A stretch of 12,364 bases of DNA, taken from contig JBLHRR010000162.1 in assembly GCA_047626155.1 (NCBI GenBank), positions 1 through 12,364 on the forward strand, read 5' to 3'. Below, in pieces: positions 5,171 through 12,364 of the stretch. A model generated the notes under the pieces. It made no database searches and was not told the DNA's origin. It worked only from the letters and a program-made list of their open reading frames with translations. The stretch comes from CALGLS01 sp047626155. GTDB taxonomy: Bacteria > Bacteroidota > Bacteroidia > Chitinophagales > Saprospiraceae. The first letter of the stretch is position 1, and each line of letters starts with the position of its first letter. The position numbers were made by a program, and so were the translations under genes.

Positions 5171-7282
5171 ATGAAATATCTATTTTCTTTATCTCTTTTA
5201 TTGACGCTTTTTTGTGCTTGTAAATCAACCAATAACAGCAATCAATCGACGCCTGCTCATAAGGGCAATCATCTTGTTGGGCAAAGCAGCCCATACCTTT
5301 TGCAGCATGCCCAGAATCCGGTGGATTGGTATCCTTGGGGAGAGGAGGCTTTGGCGAAAGCGAAAAAAGAAGATAAAATGATCCTTGTCTCTGTCGGTTA
5401 TGCGGCCTGTCATTGGTGTCATGTGATGGAGCATGAGTCTTTTGAGGATAGCTTGGTGGCAAAGGTTATGAATGACAACTTTGTTTGTATTAAAGTGGAT
5501 CGGGAAGAGCGGCCGGATGTGGATGATGTGTATATGACTGCTTGCCACATGGCTACGGGCAAAAGTTGTGGTTGGCCTTTGAATGCCTTTGCATTGCCGG
5601 ACGGGAGACCTGTTTGGGCTGGGACCTACTTCCCCAAAAAAGAATGGCTGAAGGTGATGGACTATTTTGTAAAACTGAGAGTGGATGAGCCACAGAAATT
5701 AGAACAGTTTGCTCAGGACTTAACTTCAGGTATTCAGGGGGCTGAGAAAATTGAGATCAACACTGGAAAGCCCACTTTCACCGAATCGACACTTGATGGG
5801 ATTGCGACTAAGTTTTTAAATAACATTGACTTTGCAAAAGGTGGTCGTAAAGGGGCGCCAAAATTTCCAATGCCTAATAACTATGAATTCCTTCTGGCCT
5901 ACCATCATATGTCTGGTGAAAGTCGTGCCTTGAATGCGGTAACCAAAACATTGGACGAAATGGCTTTCGGCGGTATTTACGACCAACTCGGGGGCGGTTT
6001 TGCCCGCTACTCTACCGATGCGGATTGGAAGGTTCCTCACTTCGAAAAGATGTTGTATGATAATGGACAGCTCGTTTCTTTATACGCGGAGGCCTATCAG
6101 TTGACAAAAGATCCTCTTTACAAAACTATTGTTACAGAAACCTTGGCATTCATCAAGCGGGAACTGACTGGTGCTAACGGAGGCTTTTACTCTTCTTTGG
6201 ATGCAGATAGTGAAGGCGAGGAAGGAAAGTTTTATGTTTGGAAAAAGGAAGAGATTGATGCGGTGATTACGGATTCAAATATGAACGAACTTTTTTGTGA
6301 TTATTACGAAATAAAGAAGAAAGGGAATTGGGAACATGGCAATAATATTCTAATTAGAAAGCAAACGGATGCCGCTTTCGCTAAAAAGCATAAAATATCT
6401 GAAGAAGAAGCCGCAAGCACTTTAGCAAAAGCAGAAGCCTTGTTGTTCGCTGCTCGGGCAAAAAGAGTTCGTCCTGGATTGGATGATAAGATTCTGACTT
6501 CCTGGAACGCTCTGATGCTTTCTGGCTACGTAGATGCTTATCGTGCTTTTGGTGAACAATCTTATTTAGATGCTGCTTTGCAAAATGCCAACTTCCTAAA
6601 ATCTAACATGATGCAGCCGGATGGGCGTTTGAATAGAAATTACAAGGATGGAAAATCTGTCATCAATGCTTTCTTGGATGATTATGCTTTGACCATTCAA
6701 GCTTTTACCGCTTTGTATCAAGTTACTTTTGATGAGAACTGGTTATTCGAAGCGGATAAATTAGCTCAGTATGCCTTGACTCATTTCCCTAACGAAGAAA
6801 ACAGTATGTTCAATTATACCTCCGACTTAGACCCACCACTAATCGCTCGAAAGATGGAGGTTGCTGACAATGTAATCCCTGGATCCAATTCTGCTATCGC
6901 TCGCGCACTTCACGAGCTGGGTACCTTTTTATATAAGCCTCTTTACATCGAGCGTGCTTCGCAAATGATGAATAATTTGGCCCAGACCGTTAGTACTTCC
7001 AACTCTCCAAACTTCTACTCTAACTGGTGTAGCCTTTATCGTACTTTAATTGAGCCTCCTTATGAAGTGGCTGTTATTGGAGATAACTACGCAGCGCTCC
7101 AGAGGGAGATGATGCAAAATTATATGCCGAACGTATTGTTGTTGGGAGGGAAGACGGAAGGTAATTTAGAGTTGCTGAAAGATAAGCTTTTTGAAGGGGA
7201 GACTATGATTTTTGTTTGCCAGAATAGGGTTTGTAAGTTTCCTGTTAAGGAAGTGGATAAGGCTTTGAAGCTGATAGAGTAA
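5171..7282 (+). CDS. DUF255 / SPATA20-like thioredoxin-domain lipoprotein
   Basis: The 703-residue protein belongs to the DUF255 (Thioredox_DsbH, YyaL, spermatogenesis-associated protein 20) family. It consists of an N-terminal thioredoxin-fold domain followed by a long alpha/alpha-barrel-like region resembling glycosidase/epimerase folds. Visible family motifs are NHLVGQSSPYLLQHAQNPV (33-51), DWYPWG (52-57), the redox motif C80-H-W-C83, KVDREERPDVD (108-118), GWPLNAF (134-140) and GTYFP (151-155), then FAKGGRKGAPKFP, HFEKMLYDN, LDADSEGEEGKFYVW and VIPGSNSAIARAL. An N-terminal hydrophobic segment ending LFCAC makes C17 a probable lipidated cysteine, so this copy is predicted to be exported and anchored in the envelope, whereas many family members are cytoplasmic. 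The biochemical role of the family is not settled. It is transcribed alone, convergent with the MFS gene. Confidence 0.93.
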   Translation: MKYLFSLSLLLTLFCACKSTNNSNQSTPAHKGNHLVGQSSPYLLQHAQNPVDWYPWGEEALAKAKKEDKMILVSVGYAACHWCHVMEHESFEDSLVAKVMNDNFVCIKVDREERPDVDDVYMTACHMATGKSCGWPLNAFALPDGRPVWAGTYFPKKEWLKVMDYFVKLRVDEPQKLEQFAQDLTSGIQGAEKIEINTGKPTFTESTLDGIATKFLNNIDFAKGGRKGAPKFPMPNNYEFLLAYHHMSGESRALNAVTKTLDEMAFGGIYDQLGGGFARYSTDADWKVPHFEKMLYDNGQLVSLYAEAYQLTKDPLYKTIVTETLAFIKRELTGANGGFYSSLDADSEGEEGKFYVWKKEEIDAVITDSNMNELFCDYYEIKKKGNWEHGNNILIRKQTDAAFAKKHKISEEEAASTLAKAEALLFAARAKRVRPGLDDKILTSWNALMLSGYVDAYRAFGEQSYLDAALQNANFLKSNMMQPDGRLNRNYKDGKSVINAFLDDYALTIQAFTALYQVTFDENWLFEADKLAQYALTHFPNEENSMFNYTSDLDPPLIARKMEVADNVIPGSNSAIARALHELGTFLYKPLYIERASQMMNNLAQTVSTSNSPNFYSNWCSLYRTLIEPPYEVAVIGDNYAALQREMMQNYMPNVLLLGGKTEGNLELLKDKLFEGETMIFVCQNRVCKFPVKEVDKALKLIE

Positions 7283-7308
7283 TTGGTTTTTTAAACTTCA
7301 AAAACGAC

Positions 7309-7356
7309 CTCAACCTCAATTCCCGTAACATACGGACTAAGTGAATTGAGGTTGAG
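7309..7356 (-). terminator. Nested hairpin, probable terminator of the MFS operon
   Basis: ctcaacctcaattc (7309-7322) pairs perfectly with gaattgaggttgag (7343-7356). Inside the loop, ccgta (7323-7327) pairs with tacgg (7331-7335). Read on the minus strand, the stem is followed after a few bases by a T-run (complement of 7298-7304), which suits termination of the MFS operon that stops at 7415. On the plus strand no T-run follows, so it would be weaker for the DUF255 gene that ends at 7282. Confidence 0.7.
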
Positions 7357-7414
7357 ATTGGGATTGAAAAAGGCCGGTATCTAAACTTCTTAATTAGTTT
7401 ATATCAATTCCTTA

Positions 7415-8575
7415 TCACTCCTCTACTCGCAAGGCCAACAAACCCAGTACCGGCCCTATCCCTAACAATATAAACACATATTGAAAGCTTAACACTTCTC
7501 CAAGCGCTACCATCATTTGAATACTCACAATTGTTATAGCAAATCCAACACAATTTACAATGGTCAAGGCGGTTCCTTTATTTTCTGCTGGTGCATTTTG
7601 AGCAACCAAGGTGGAGAACATCGGAGAATCCGCAACAACCATTAGCCCCCAGAATATCAAGAAGGACAATAGCAAGACCTTTGAGGAAAGTGCAAAAACA
7701 AAGGGCGATAAAAAACAACAAAGACCGGACAATAATAAGGCGTTTTTAGCAACCCATTTAGGGCCTGTCTTCTCAGAGAGATAACCACCAACCGCACAGG
7801 CTATTCCGCCGAAGCCTATAATAACAAAAGACCAAAGAGAGACATTAATCTGCTGATCGGGATGGTTTTCTAAATGGTTCATTAAAATCATTGGTACGAA
7901 AACCCAGAAGGCATATAGCTCCCACATATGTCCGAAATATCCAAAGGCGGCAGCTCTGAATTCCTTGTTTCTAAACACATCAAAACAAGCACTTAACTTT
8001 ATACCTGGGCTGGTTTTCCGAAAGGGACCATTTGGAACCAACAGACTTAACAATAGTCCTCCGGAAACCGCCAACCCAGAGGTAATCATGATCACCTGAC
8101 GCCAGGGCAAGCCAATTTCCAAACCTTTCAGTAAATGTGGAAATGCTGTTCCTAAAACCAAAGCTCCAACCAAATAACCCAATGATTTCCCAAGTCCTTT
8201 CTCGAAGTAATCTGCTGCGATTTTCATTCCGACTGGATAAATACCTGCAAGGCAAAAACCAGTCATAAAACGAAGACTAAGTAATGTCCACAGGGTATTT
8301 CCATCATGGATAGCTCCTAGATTAAACAATGCTCCTACGAAAGCACAAAGTCCAAAAACCTTAGATGGAGAGAAGCGATCTGCTATTGCTAACAAAGCAA
8401 AAACGAGGGTTCCTGAGATGAAACCAAATTGAACGGCGGAGGTCAGATGCCCCAAGGCAGAGCTGGGTAAGTTGAAATTAATGGCGAGGTCACCCATGAC
8501 TGCATTACCAGCAAACCATAGAGCGGTACAACAAAATTGAGCGATTACGATTATAGGTAGGATGTATTTGCTCAT
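7415..8575 (-). CDS. MFS transporter
   Basis: The 386-residue, strongly hydrophobic protein fits a 12-helix major facilitator. The first helix is MSKYILPIIVIAQFCCTALWFAGNAV in outline. The loop between helices 2 and 3 carries the motif-A-like ADRFSPSK (64-71). Helix 4 has the GFCLAGIYPVGMKIAADYFEK stretch around residues 105-125, typical of MFS families related to CynX/NimT and sugar or organic-anion carriers. The second half repeats the pattern with GGYLSEKTGPKW. Its substrate cannot be read from the sequence. The start codon lies only 2 nt after the stop of the secreted hydrolase, so the two genes form one minus-strand operon with probable translational coupling, which hints that it imports a product of that hydrolase. 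The length is close to the family norm and the gene appears intact. Confidence 0.9.
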   Translation of the reverse strand: MSKYILPIIVIAQFCCTALWFAGNAVMGDLAINFNLPSSALGHLTSAVQFGFISGTLVFALLAIADRFSPSKVFGLCAFVGALFNLGAIHDGNTLWTLLSLRFMTGFCLAGIYPVGMKIAADYFEKGLGKSLGYLVGALVLGTAFPHLLKGLEIGLPWRQVIMITSGLAVSGGLLLSLLVPNGPFRKTSPGIKLSACFDVFRNKEFRAAAFGYFGHMWELYAFWVFVPMILMNHLENHPDQQINVSLWSFVIIGFGGIACAVGGYLSEKTGPKWVAKNALLLSGLCCFLSPFVFALSSKVLLLSFLIFWGLMVVADSPMFSTLVAQNAPAENKGTALTIVNCVGFAITIVSIQMMVALGEVLSFQYVFILLGIGPVLGLLALRVEE

Positions 8576-8577
8576 TG

Positions 8578-9567
8578 CTATCTTGAAATAGAAATTCGCT
8601 CCGTCTCCGTTCCTTTTTCCGTTTCAACGCTTAGTAAAAACACACCTTGAGGTAAATCTGAAACGGCAATCGTTCGAGTATTTATGCCTACCTCTTTCAA
8701 CAACTTCCCATTCATATCTGAGATGAAAATCCTTTTTGGTAACCTATTGTTTACAAAAGTAATTGTTATCGTTTCATTAGCAGGATTTGGAAAGACCGTT
8801 ATTCCGTTCTCTTGTTCTGTTTCCACAATAGCAGAGGTTCCATATTGACTTTCTATGAAAGCAAAACATTCCATCATTTCTTCTGGGTAAGTCGAAAAGG
8901 CAACGGTATGTCCAACATTTGGAACTTCGTTTAACAATGCATTCCCGCCATTTGAGTTAATGTCCTCTTCCAAATTATTGGAAACATTAATAAAATTCTG
9001 AGAATCATCCAAGCCAATGCAAATGCATGCTGGAGCGAAATCATCGATGCTATCATAATTGGGTTGTAAATCTGCTTCAGAGCCAGCAGCAAAAGGGATC
9101 ACTCCACGAATATTCGGAATCGCTCCATCATCCGTATCCATTGACACGATCACGACGTGACGTCCACCATAAGACAATCCAGTGAGGTAAATATATTCTG
9201 GATCAATATTGTACATTGCCATAGTCGTGTCTACAGAGTATTGAAACAGTTGTTTGGTCAGCCCTTCATTATTCCAAAAGTGGTCTTCGTTTTCAGGACA
9301 CATAATAATGGCCCCGATGCTATCGGCTAAAAATGTCAGCTGATCACGAAATTGTCCAGCATTGCTATGTGGTCCTCCTCGAAAACCTACCACCAGTTTA
9401 TAAGATTGAGAATCATCATAATCGCTTGGCACGAAATAGTACAAATTTCTAGTGAAATCGTAATCGGATTCATCGAAATTGACATTGAGGTTGAAACTCC
9501 CGGTTTGTTGTGCATTCAAAAATGAACAACAGAGAAAACTAAGAAGGAATAAGTATTTGATTTTCAT
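8578..9567 (-). CDS. Secreted alpha/beta hydrolase (esterase/depolymerase-like) with T9SS sorting domain
   Basis: The 329-residue protein has a signal peptide (1-19, cleavage near NA|QQTG). Its alpha/beta hydrolase domain (about 25-245) resembles polyhydroxybutyrate depolymerase or feruloyl-esterase-like enzymes. The nucleophile elbow G130-L-S132-Y-G-G is clear, an oxyanion-type strand FRGGPHSN lies near residue 62, D187 or D188 in CIGLDDSQNF is the likely acid, and H220 in VGHTVAF the likely base. Residues about 255-329 form a type A T9SS sorting domain: VFPNPANETITITF, DMNGKLLKEV, LPQGVFLLSVETEKGTE and a short basic end. The enzyme should be exported by Sec and then moved across the outer membrane by T9SS to the surface or medium. 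It is the first gene of an operon with the MFS transporter. The ester substrate is unknown. Confidence 0.88.
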   Translation of the reverse strand: MKIKYLFLLSFLCCSFLNAQQTGSFNLNVNFDESDYDFTRNLYYFVPSDYDDSQSYKLVVGFRGGPHSNAGQFRDQLTFLADSIGAIIMCPENEDHFWNNEGLTKQLFQYSVDTTMAMYNIDPEYIYLTGLSYGGRHVVIVSMDTDDGAIPNIRGVIPFAAGSEADLQPNYDSIDDFAPACICIGLDDSQNFINVSNNLEEDINSNGGNALLNEVPNVGHTVAFSTYPEEMMECFAFIESQYGTSAIVETEQENGITVFPNPANETITITFVNNRLPKRIFISDMNGKLLKEVGINTRTIAVSDLPQGVFLLSVETEKGTETERISISR

Positions 9568-9736
9568 GTTTGCAATTTAGAGGGCATTTAATGAATTAAA
9601 CACGAAACAACGAATAGCGATTGAAAACGACAAATTAACCGAGAGAATATGATAACTATTGTTGCTGAATTGACATTTAATGCTACACAAAAATAAACAC
9701 TGATATTTGACGTGTAGAATAATTACAAAACTTTAC

Positions 9737-9744
9737 TACCTTTG
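9737..9744 (+). promoter_or_regulatory. Candidate -7 element (TAnnTTTG) of the B12 uptake unit
   Basis: TACCTTTG fits the Bacteroidota -7 consensus exactly and lies just before the riboswitch, which would put the transcript start near 9751. A TTTG at 9706-9709 is 27 nt upstream, longer than the usual spacing of about 20 nt for a -33 element, so the upstream box is uncertain. The 169 nt between the hydrolase start and this box hold no gene that I can see. Confidence 0.6.
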
Positions 9745-9751
9745 TTCCAGC

Positions 9752-9935
9752 TTTGGTGATTTACCTCTAAGTTATTACAACTAAAAAGGAAAATCTTAAA
9801 AGGGAATCCGGTGCAATTCCGGAGCAGTCCCCGCTGCTGTAAGTTCTATATACAGCTTTTAGCAATCTCGCCACTTTCGTAAAAACGATGGGAAGGCGCT
9901 AAAAGTAGAACGAGCCAGAAGACCTGCCTTAGCAA
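9752..9935 (+). ncRNA. Cobalamin (adenosylcobalamin-type) riboswitch
   Basis: The conserved core is clear. aaaagggaatccggtg (9798-9813) and the P4/P5 region aattccgg-agcagtccccgctgctgtaa (9815-9842, in parts) match the family, and the 3' B12 box gccagaagacctgcc is at 9914-9928. The P2 arms gatttacct (9758-9766) and aggaaaatc (9788-9796) pair with one mismatch. The arms of the peripheral hairpins (for example tagcaatctcgcc and ggcgctaaaa) lie between core and box. It sits between the promoter-like TACCTTTG and a TonB-dependent receptor of BtuB type, as expected for control of B12 uptake by the vitamin itself. No stem followed by a U-run appears downstream, which favours translational over transcriptional control. 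Ends are approximate. Confidence 0.95.
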
Positions 9936-10098
9936 TTGTTTCATTATCTTTCGGAGGAAAAGTAACGGACAGAAGTCATATCAGTAAGAGCCATTCTTGT
10001 AATCAAGACTTGGTATTTTCGTGAATTTTCTGAGACAATCAGGATCCTCATCTCTTCCTAACATGCATCTGCCCACGCCCTCCGGCTAAAGAATACAG
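9936..10098 (+). promoter_or_regulatory. Leader between riboswitch and btuB, with start-codon hairpin
   Basis: This is a 163-nt untranslated leader. At its end, gcatctg (10065-10071) pairs perfectly with cagatgc (10096-10102), which contains the btuB ATG (10099-10101), so the stem would hide the start codon. A purine-rich tcggaggaaaag word lies at 9950-9961, far from any start codon. A 9-codon frame (10063-10089, MHLPTPSG) starts at an ATG whose G begins the left arm of the hairpin, and stops 9 nt before btuB in the same frame. This is the likely expression platform, but the switching partner is not identified. Confidence 0.5.
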
Positions 10099-11985
10099 AT
10101 GCTCAGCAATCGAAATATATTTTCTGTAACAATCCTTTTACTTATAGCCTCTTTTGAGCTATTGGGTCAAATCCCGGACACCATTGTGATCCCTGAGGTG
10201 AAGGTCATTGGCACAAGCATTCGAGAACAAAGCATCGGTACTCCGAGTCAAAATTGGGACGTAGATAAGGAAAACAGCTCCGTAACAGACCTTGCCAGTT
10301 TACTCAATCAAAATGGTATTTTCATAAAAAGCTATGGCGCGAATAGTCTGGCTACTTCTTCTATTCGTGGTGGATCTGCAGGACATAGTTTGGTCCTATG
10401 GAACGGCTTGCCCATTCAGAGTCCGATGTTGGGGCAACTGGATTTGTCGCTACTTCCGATAAATAGTGTAGAAAAAGTGAGTCTGCAAAAAGGAGGTAGT
10501 TCCGCTTTATGGGGCAGCGGTGCTATTGGAGGCATAGTTAGCTTGGATCATAAAGCAAATTTCAACAATTCTTTTTCATTCTCTTCCAATACTTCCATTG
10601 GTTCCTTTGGTCAATTCGACGAGCAAGTCAAAGTTTCTTTTGGGAATAAGCGATTTCAGTTTGTAACAAAAATATTACACCGACAGGCGGACAATGACTT
10701 TTCCTACCCTATTGCACCCAACTTCCCCCAACGAAAACAAGAAAATGCGGCTTTCCTTCAGCAAAGTGTACTTCATGATTTTTATGTAAATGGCAACAAT
10801 GGTCACCGTTTTTCTGCGCACTTCTGGAGACAGGAATCAGATAAAGAAATCCCTCCTACAAACGTGCAACTACGATCTGGAGCACATCAAGACGATAAGG
10901 CAACTCGCTTGATTTTAAACTGGCAGCAAGCTCGAAAACATATTGTTATGAAAGCAAAAGCTGCTTGGTTCAAAGAAGAACTGAACTTCTTTGATGACAT
11001 TACCTTTCTTGAATCACTTAGTGAATTCAATACTTTCTTTGGAGAAATAAGTGGACAGTATTCGTGGAGTACTTCCCACACTTTATTACTAGGAAATACC
11101 ATTTCTCAGACAAAGGTCAATGCAGATGGCTATACAAACACCCCAAATGAAACTAGGGCCGCTTTGTTTGCCTCCTATCAATTTCGTAAAGAGAAAATAC
11201 AAATCCAAGCAAGTCTTCGACAAGAGTTAGTCGATCAACAATGGATTCCTTTAACGCCGGTTTTAGGCATTGATTTTCAGCCTTACTCTTTTCTTTCTTT
11301 ACAAGGACAGCTCAGTAAAAACTATAGACTCCCCACTTTCAATGATCGCTTCTGGGCTCCCGGTGGCAATCTGGATTTGCTCCCTGAAAGTGGCTGGAGC
11401 GAGGAAGTAACAGTAAATCTACACCACCAAAAAGGTCCTTTTCAAATGGAATTGATCAATACGGCTTTCAATAGAAAAATTGATAATTGGATTATGTGGG
11501 CTCGCTTGAGCGGACAGAGTTTCTGGTCAGCAAACAACCTCACAAAAGTATGGAGTCGTGGGCTTGAAGAACGTTTAAATTTAGCATATACCAAAGGAAA
11601 TATAACAACAAAAATACAAGTCGGATATGATTACATTCTTTCCACCAACGAAATAGCCGTTGAAATACCTGAGATGGCAAAAGGAGTACAACTTTGGTAT
11701 ACGCCAAAGCACCAAACTTCTGTAAAACTAAGCTTTCTTTGGAAGCAGATAGAATGGAGTTATCGACATATGTTCCGATCTTCCTCTACTGGTTTCAATG
11801 GAGACATGGCTGCTTACGATGTCGGAAATTTCCATGCACAATATAGCTTTATAAAAAACAATTGGGCAGCTACCATTTATGGAGCCATCGCCAATAGTTG
11901 GGATGCTGATTACTTTGTAGTAGAACAACGGCCAATACCCGGACGAAATTTTCAATTAGGAATAAAACTCAATATAATTAAATAA
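10099..11985 (+). CDS. btuB: BtuB-like TonB-dependent outer-membrane receptor for cobalamin
   Basis: The 628-residue TonB-dependent receptor begins with a signal peptide (MLSNRNIFSV...LLG, cleavage near residue 23). A TonB-box-like DTIVIPEVKVIG (27-38) follows, then the plug domain (about 45-155) with SIRGGSAGHSLVLWNGLPI (88-106) and the end-of-plug block GGSSALWGSGAIGGIVSLD. The rest, to residue 628, is a 22-strand-type barrel of alternating aromatic strands ending RNFQLGIKLNIIK. The length is close to the E. coli BtuB class and much shorter than SusC-type receptors; there is no carboxypeptidase-like N-terminal extension. The upstream cobalamin riboswitch makes vitamin B12 or another corrinoid the predicted substrate, taken up with energy from TonB-ExbBD. 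The next gene, 23 nt downstream, encodes a DUF4465 protein and is probably in the same transcript. Confidence 0.93.
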   Translation: MLSNRNIFSVTILLLIASFELLGQIPDTIVIPEVKVIGTSIREQSIGTPSQNWDVDKENSSVTDLASLLNQNGIFIKSYGANSLATSSIRGGSAGHSLVLWNGLPIQSPMLGQLDLSLLPINSVEKVSLQKGGSSALWGSGAIGGIVSLDHKANFNNSFSFSSNTSIGSFGQFDEQVKVSFGNKRFQFVTKILHRQADNDFSYPIAPNFPQRKQENAAFLQQSVLHDFYVNGNNGHRFSAHFWRQESDKEIPPTNVQLRSGAHQDDKATRLILNWQQARKHIVMKAKAAWFKEELNFFDDITFLESLSEFNTFFGEISGQYSWSTSHTLLLGNTISQTKVNADGYTNTPNETRAALFASYQFRKEKIQIQASLRQELVDQQWIPLTPVLGIDFQPYSFLSLQGQLSKNYRLPTFNDRFWAPGGNLDLLPESGWSEEVTVNLHHQKGPFQMELINTAFNRKIDNWIMWARLSGQSFWSANNLTKVWSRGLEERLNLAYTKGNITTKIQVGYDYILSTNEIAVEIPEMAKGVQLWYTPKHQTSVKLSFLWKQIEWSYRHMFRSSSTGFNGDMAAYDVGNFHAQYSFIKNNWAATIYGAIANSWDADYFVVEQRPIPGRNFQLGIKLNIIK

Positions 11986-12008
11986 CACTAAAATTACAAT
12001 CCATTATC

Positions 12009-12364
12009 ATGAAACAATTTATTACTTTTCTTTTCTTATTCAGCATTACTTTTCTTTCTGCTCAAATGGTAGATTTTGAGGAATTCATCCTTGATCCAGA
12101 AACGGCATTAGATGGCAGTGACGGTAGCGGAGGCTTTACCAGCGGAGAGATATTCCTTCCAAATTTTTACGTCAATGAATATGGTGGTTACTGGGCAAGC
12201 GGCTGGGCTATTTCTAATGCCACAAACGTTACCTCCGCAAATCAGGATACGGCATCAGTAAGCGCAATTGCAGGAGGCGGAGATACTTCCTCAAACTATG
12301 CCGTTGCTACTGCAGGTTTCGGTGCTCCCATTATGAACTTTACCGATCCAGGATTTGAAAATAC
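12009..12364 (+). CDS. DUF4465 domain-containing secreted protein (partial, runs off the window)
   Basis: The ATG at 12009 opens a frame that stays open to the window end (118 codons, 3' part missing). It encodes a signal peptide (MKQFITFLFLFSITFLSAQ), then MVDFEEFILDPETALDGSD, FTSGEIFLPNFYVNEYGGYW, ASGWAISNATNVTSAN and an IAGGGDTSSNYAVA element. The order 'DFE...G..F.N.Y....GYW.SG.A.SN.T......' is that of DUF4465 domains. Members of this family are often found next to B12-riboswitch-controlled receptors in Bacteroidota. The short 23-nt gap to btuB suggests co-transcription under the same riboswitch. A surface or periplasmic corrinoid-binding accessory role is an inference. Whether it also carries a T9SS sorting domain cannot be seen because the C-terminus is missing. 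Confidence 0.85.
   Translation, partial: MKQFITFLFLFSITFLSAQMVDFEEFILDPETALDGSDGSGGFTSGEIFLPNFYVNEYGGYWASGWAISNATNVTSANQDTASVSAIAGGGDTSSNYAVATAGFGAPIMNFTDPGFEN

Noticed and set aside
9950..9961. Shine-Dalgarno-like tcggaggaaaag as a ribosome binding site of a hidden gene
   Set aside because: No ATG lies within a useful distance and it is about 140 nt from the btuB start, so it is more likely part of the leader structure.

Overview
The window looks like a chromosomal segment of a marine or environmental member of the Bacteroidota, possibly of the Saprospiria type. The evidence is a visibly AT-rich genome, two TAnnTTTG-type -7 promoter elements, a type IX secretion (T9SS) C-terminal sorting domain on a secreted hydrolase, a metal-dependent KdsA of the Bacteroidota/Aquifex kind, an orphan LytTR response regulator, and a cobalamin-riboswitch/BtuB/DUF4465 cluster. 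The assignment below phylum is a guess from sequence style.

Layout. 1-881: an inverted repeat, then a 4-oxalocrotonate decarboxylase-like gene (meta-cleavage or tryptophan/3-hydroxyanthranilate degradation). 975-1742: an orphan LytTR response regulator with a perfect 38-nt inverted repeat inside its coding sequence. 1772-2915 (minus): two tandem, diverged paralogues of small secreted proteins that I cannot name with certainty, the upstream one ending in a clear terminator. 3021-3842 (minus): kdsA, for Kdo and hence LPS core synthesis. 3843-5170: an accessory-looking island built around a Y1 (IS200/IS605-type) transposase on the minus strand. It is flanked on both sides by a T-tract plus a GC-rich palindrome in the same orientation, and on one side by a compound REP-like palindrome array that includes a perfect 40-bp palindrome. 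5171-7282: a large DUF255/SPATA20-like lipoprotein with a thioredoxin fold (CHWC). 7415-9567 (minus): a two-gene operon of a T9SS-secreted alpha/beta hydrolase followed 2 nt later by an MFS transporter, ending in a nested hairpin shared with the convergent neighbour. 9737-12364: a promoter, an adenosylcobalamin riboswitch, a long leader, a btuB-like TonB-dependent receptor, and the start of a DUF4465 protein, together a vitamin B12 uptake unit that runs off the end of the window.

How the genes work together. The riboswitch, btuB-like gene and DUF4465 gene form one regulated B12 acquisition unit. The hydrolase and MFS pair suggests extracellular ester cleavage followed by transport across the inner membrane, although the substrate is unknown. 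The other genes look like independent housekeeping or regulatory units. I see no phage, CRISPR, toxin-antitoxin or defence locus. The least explained material is the palindrome array around the transposase, the tandem secreted paralogues, the palindrome inside the LytTR gene, and the hairpin that occludes the btuB start codon.
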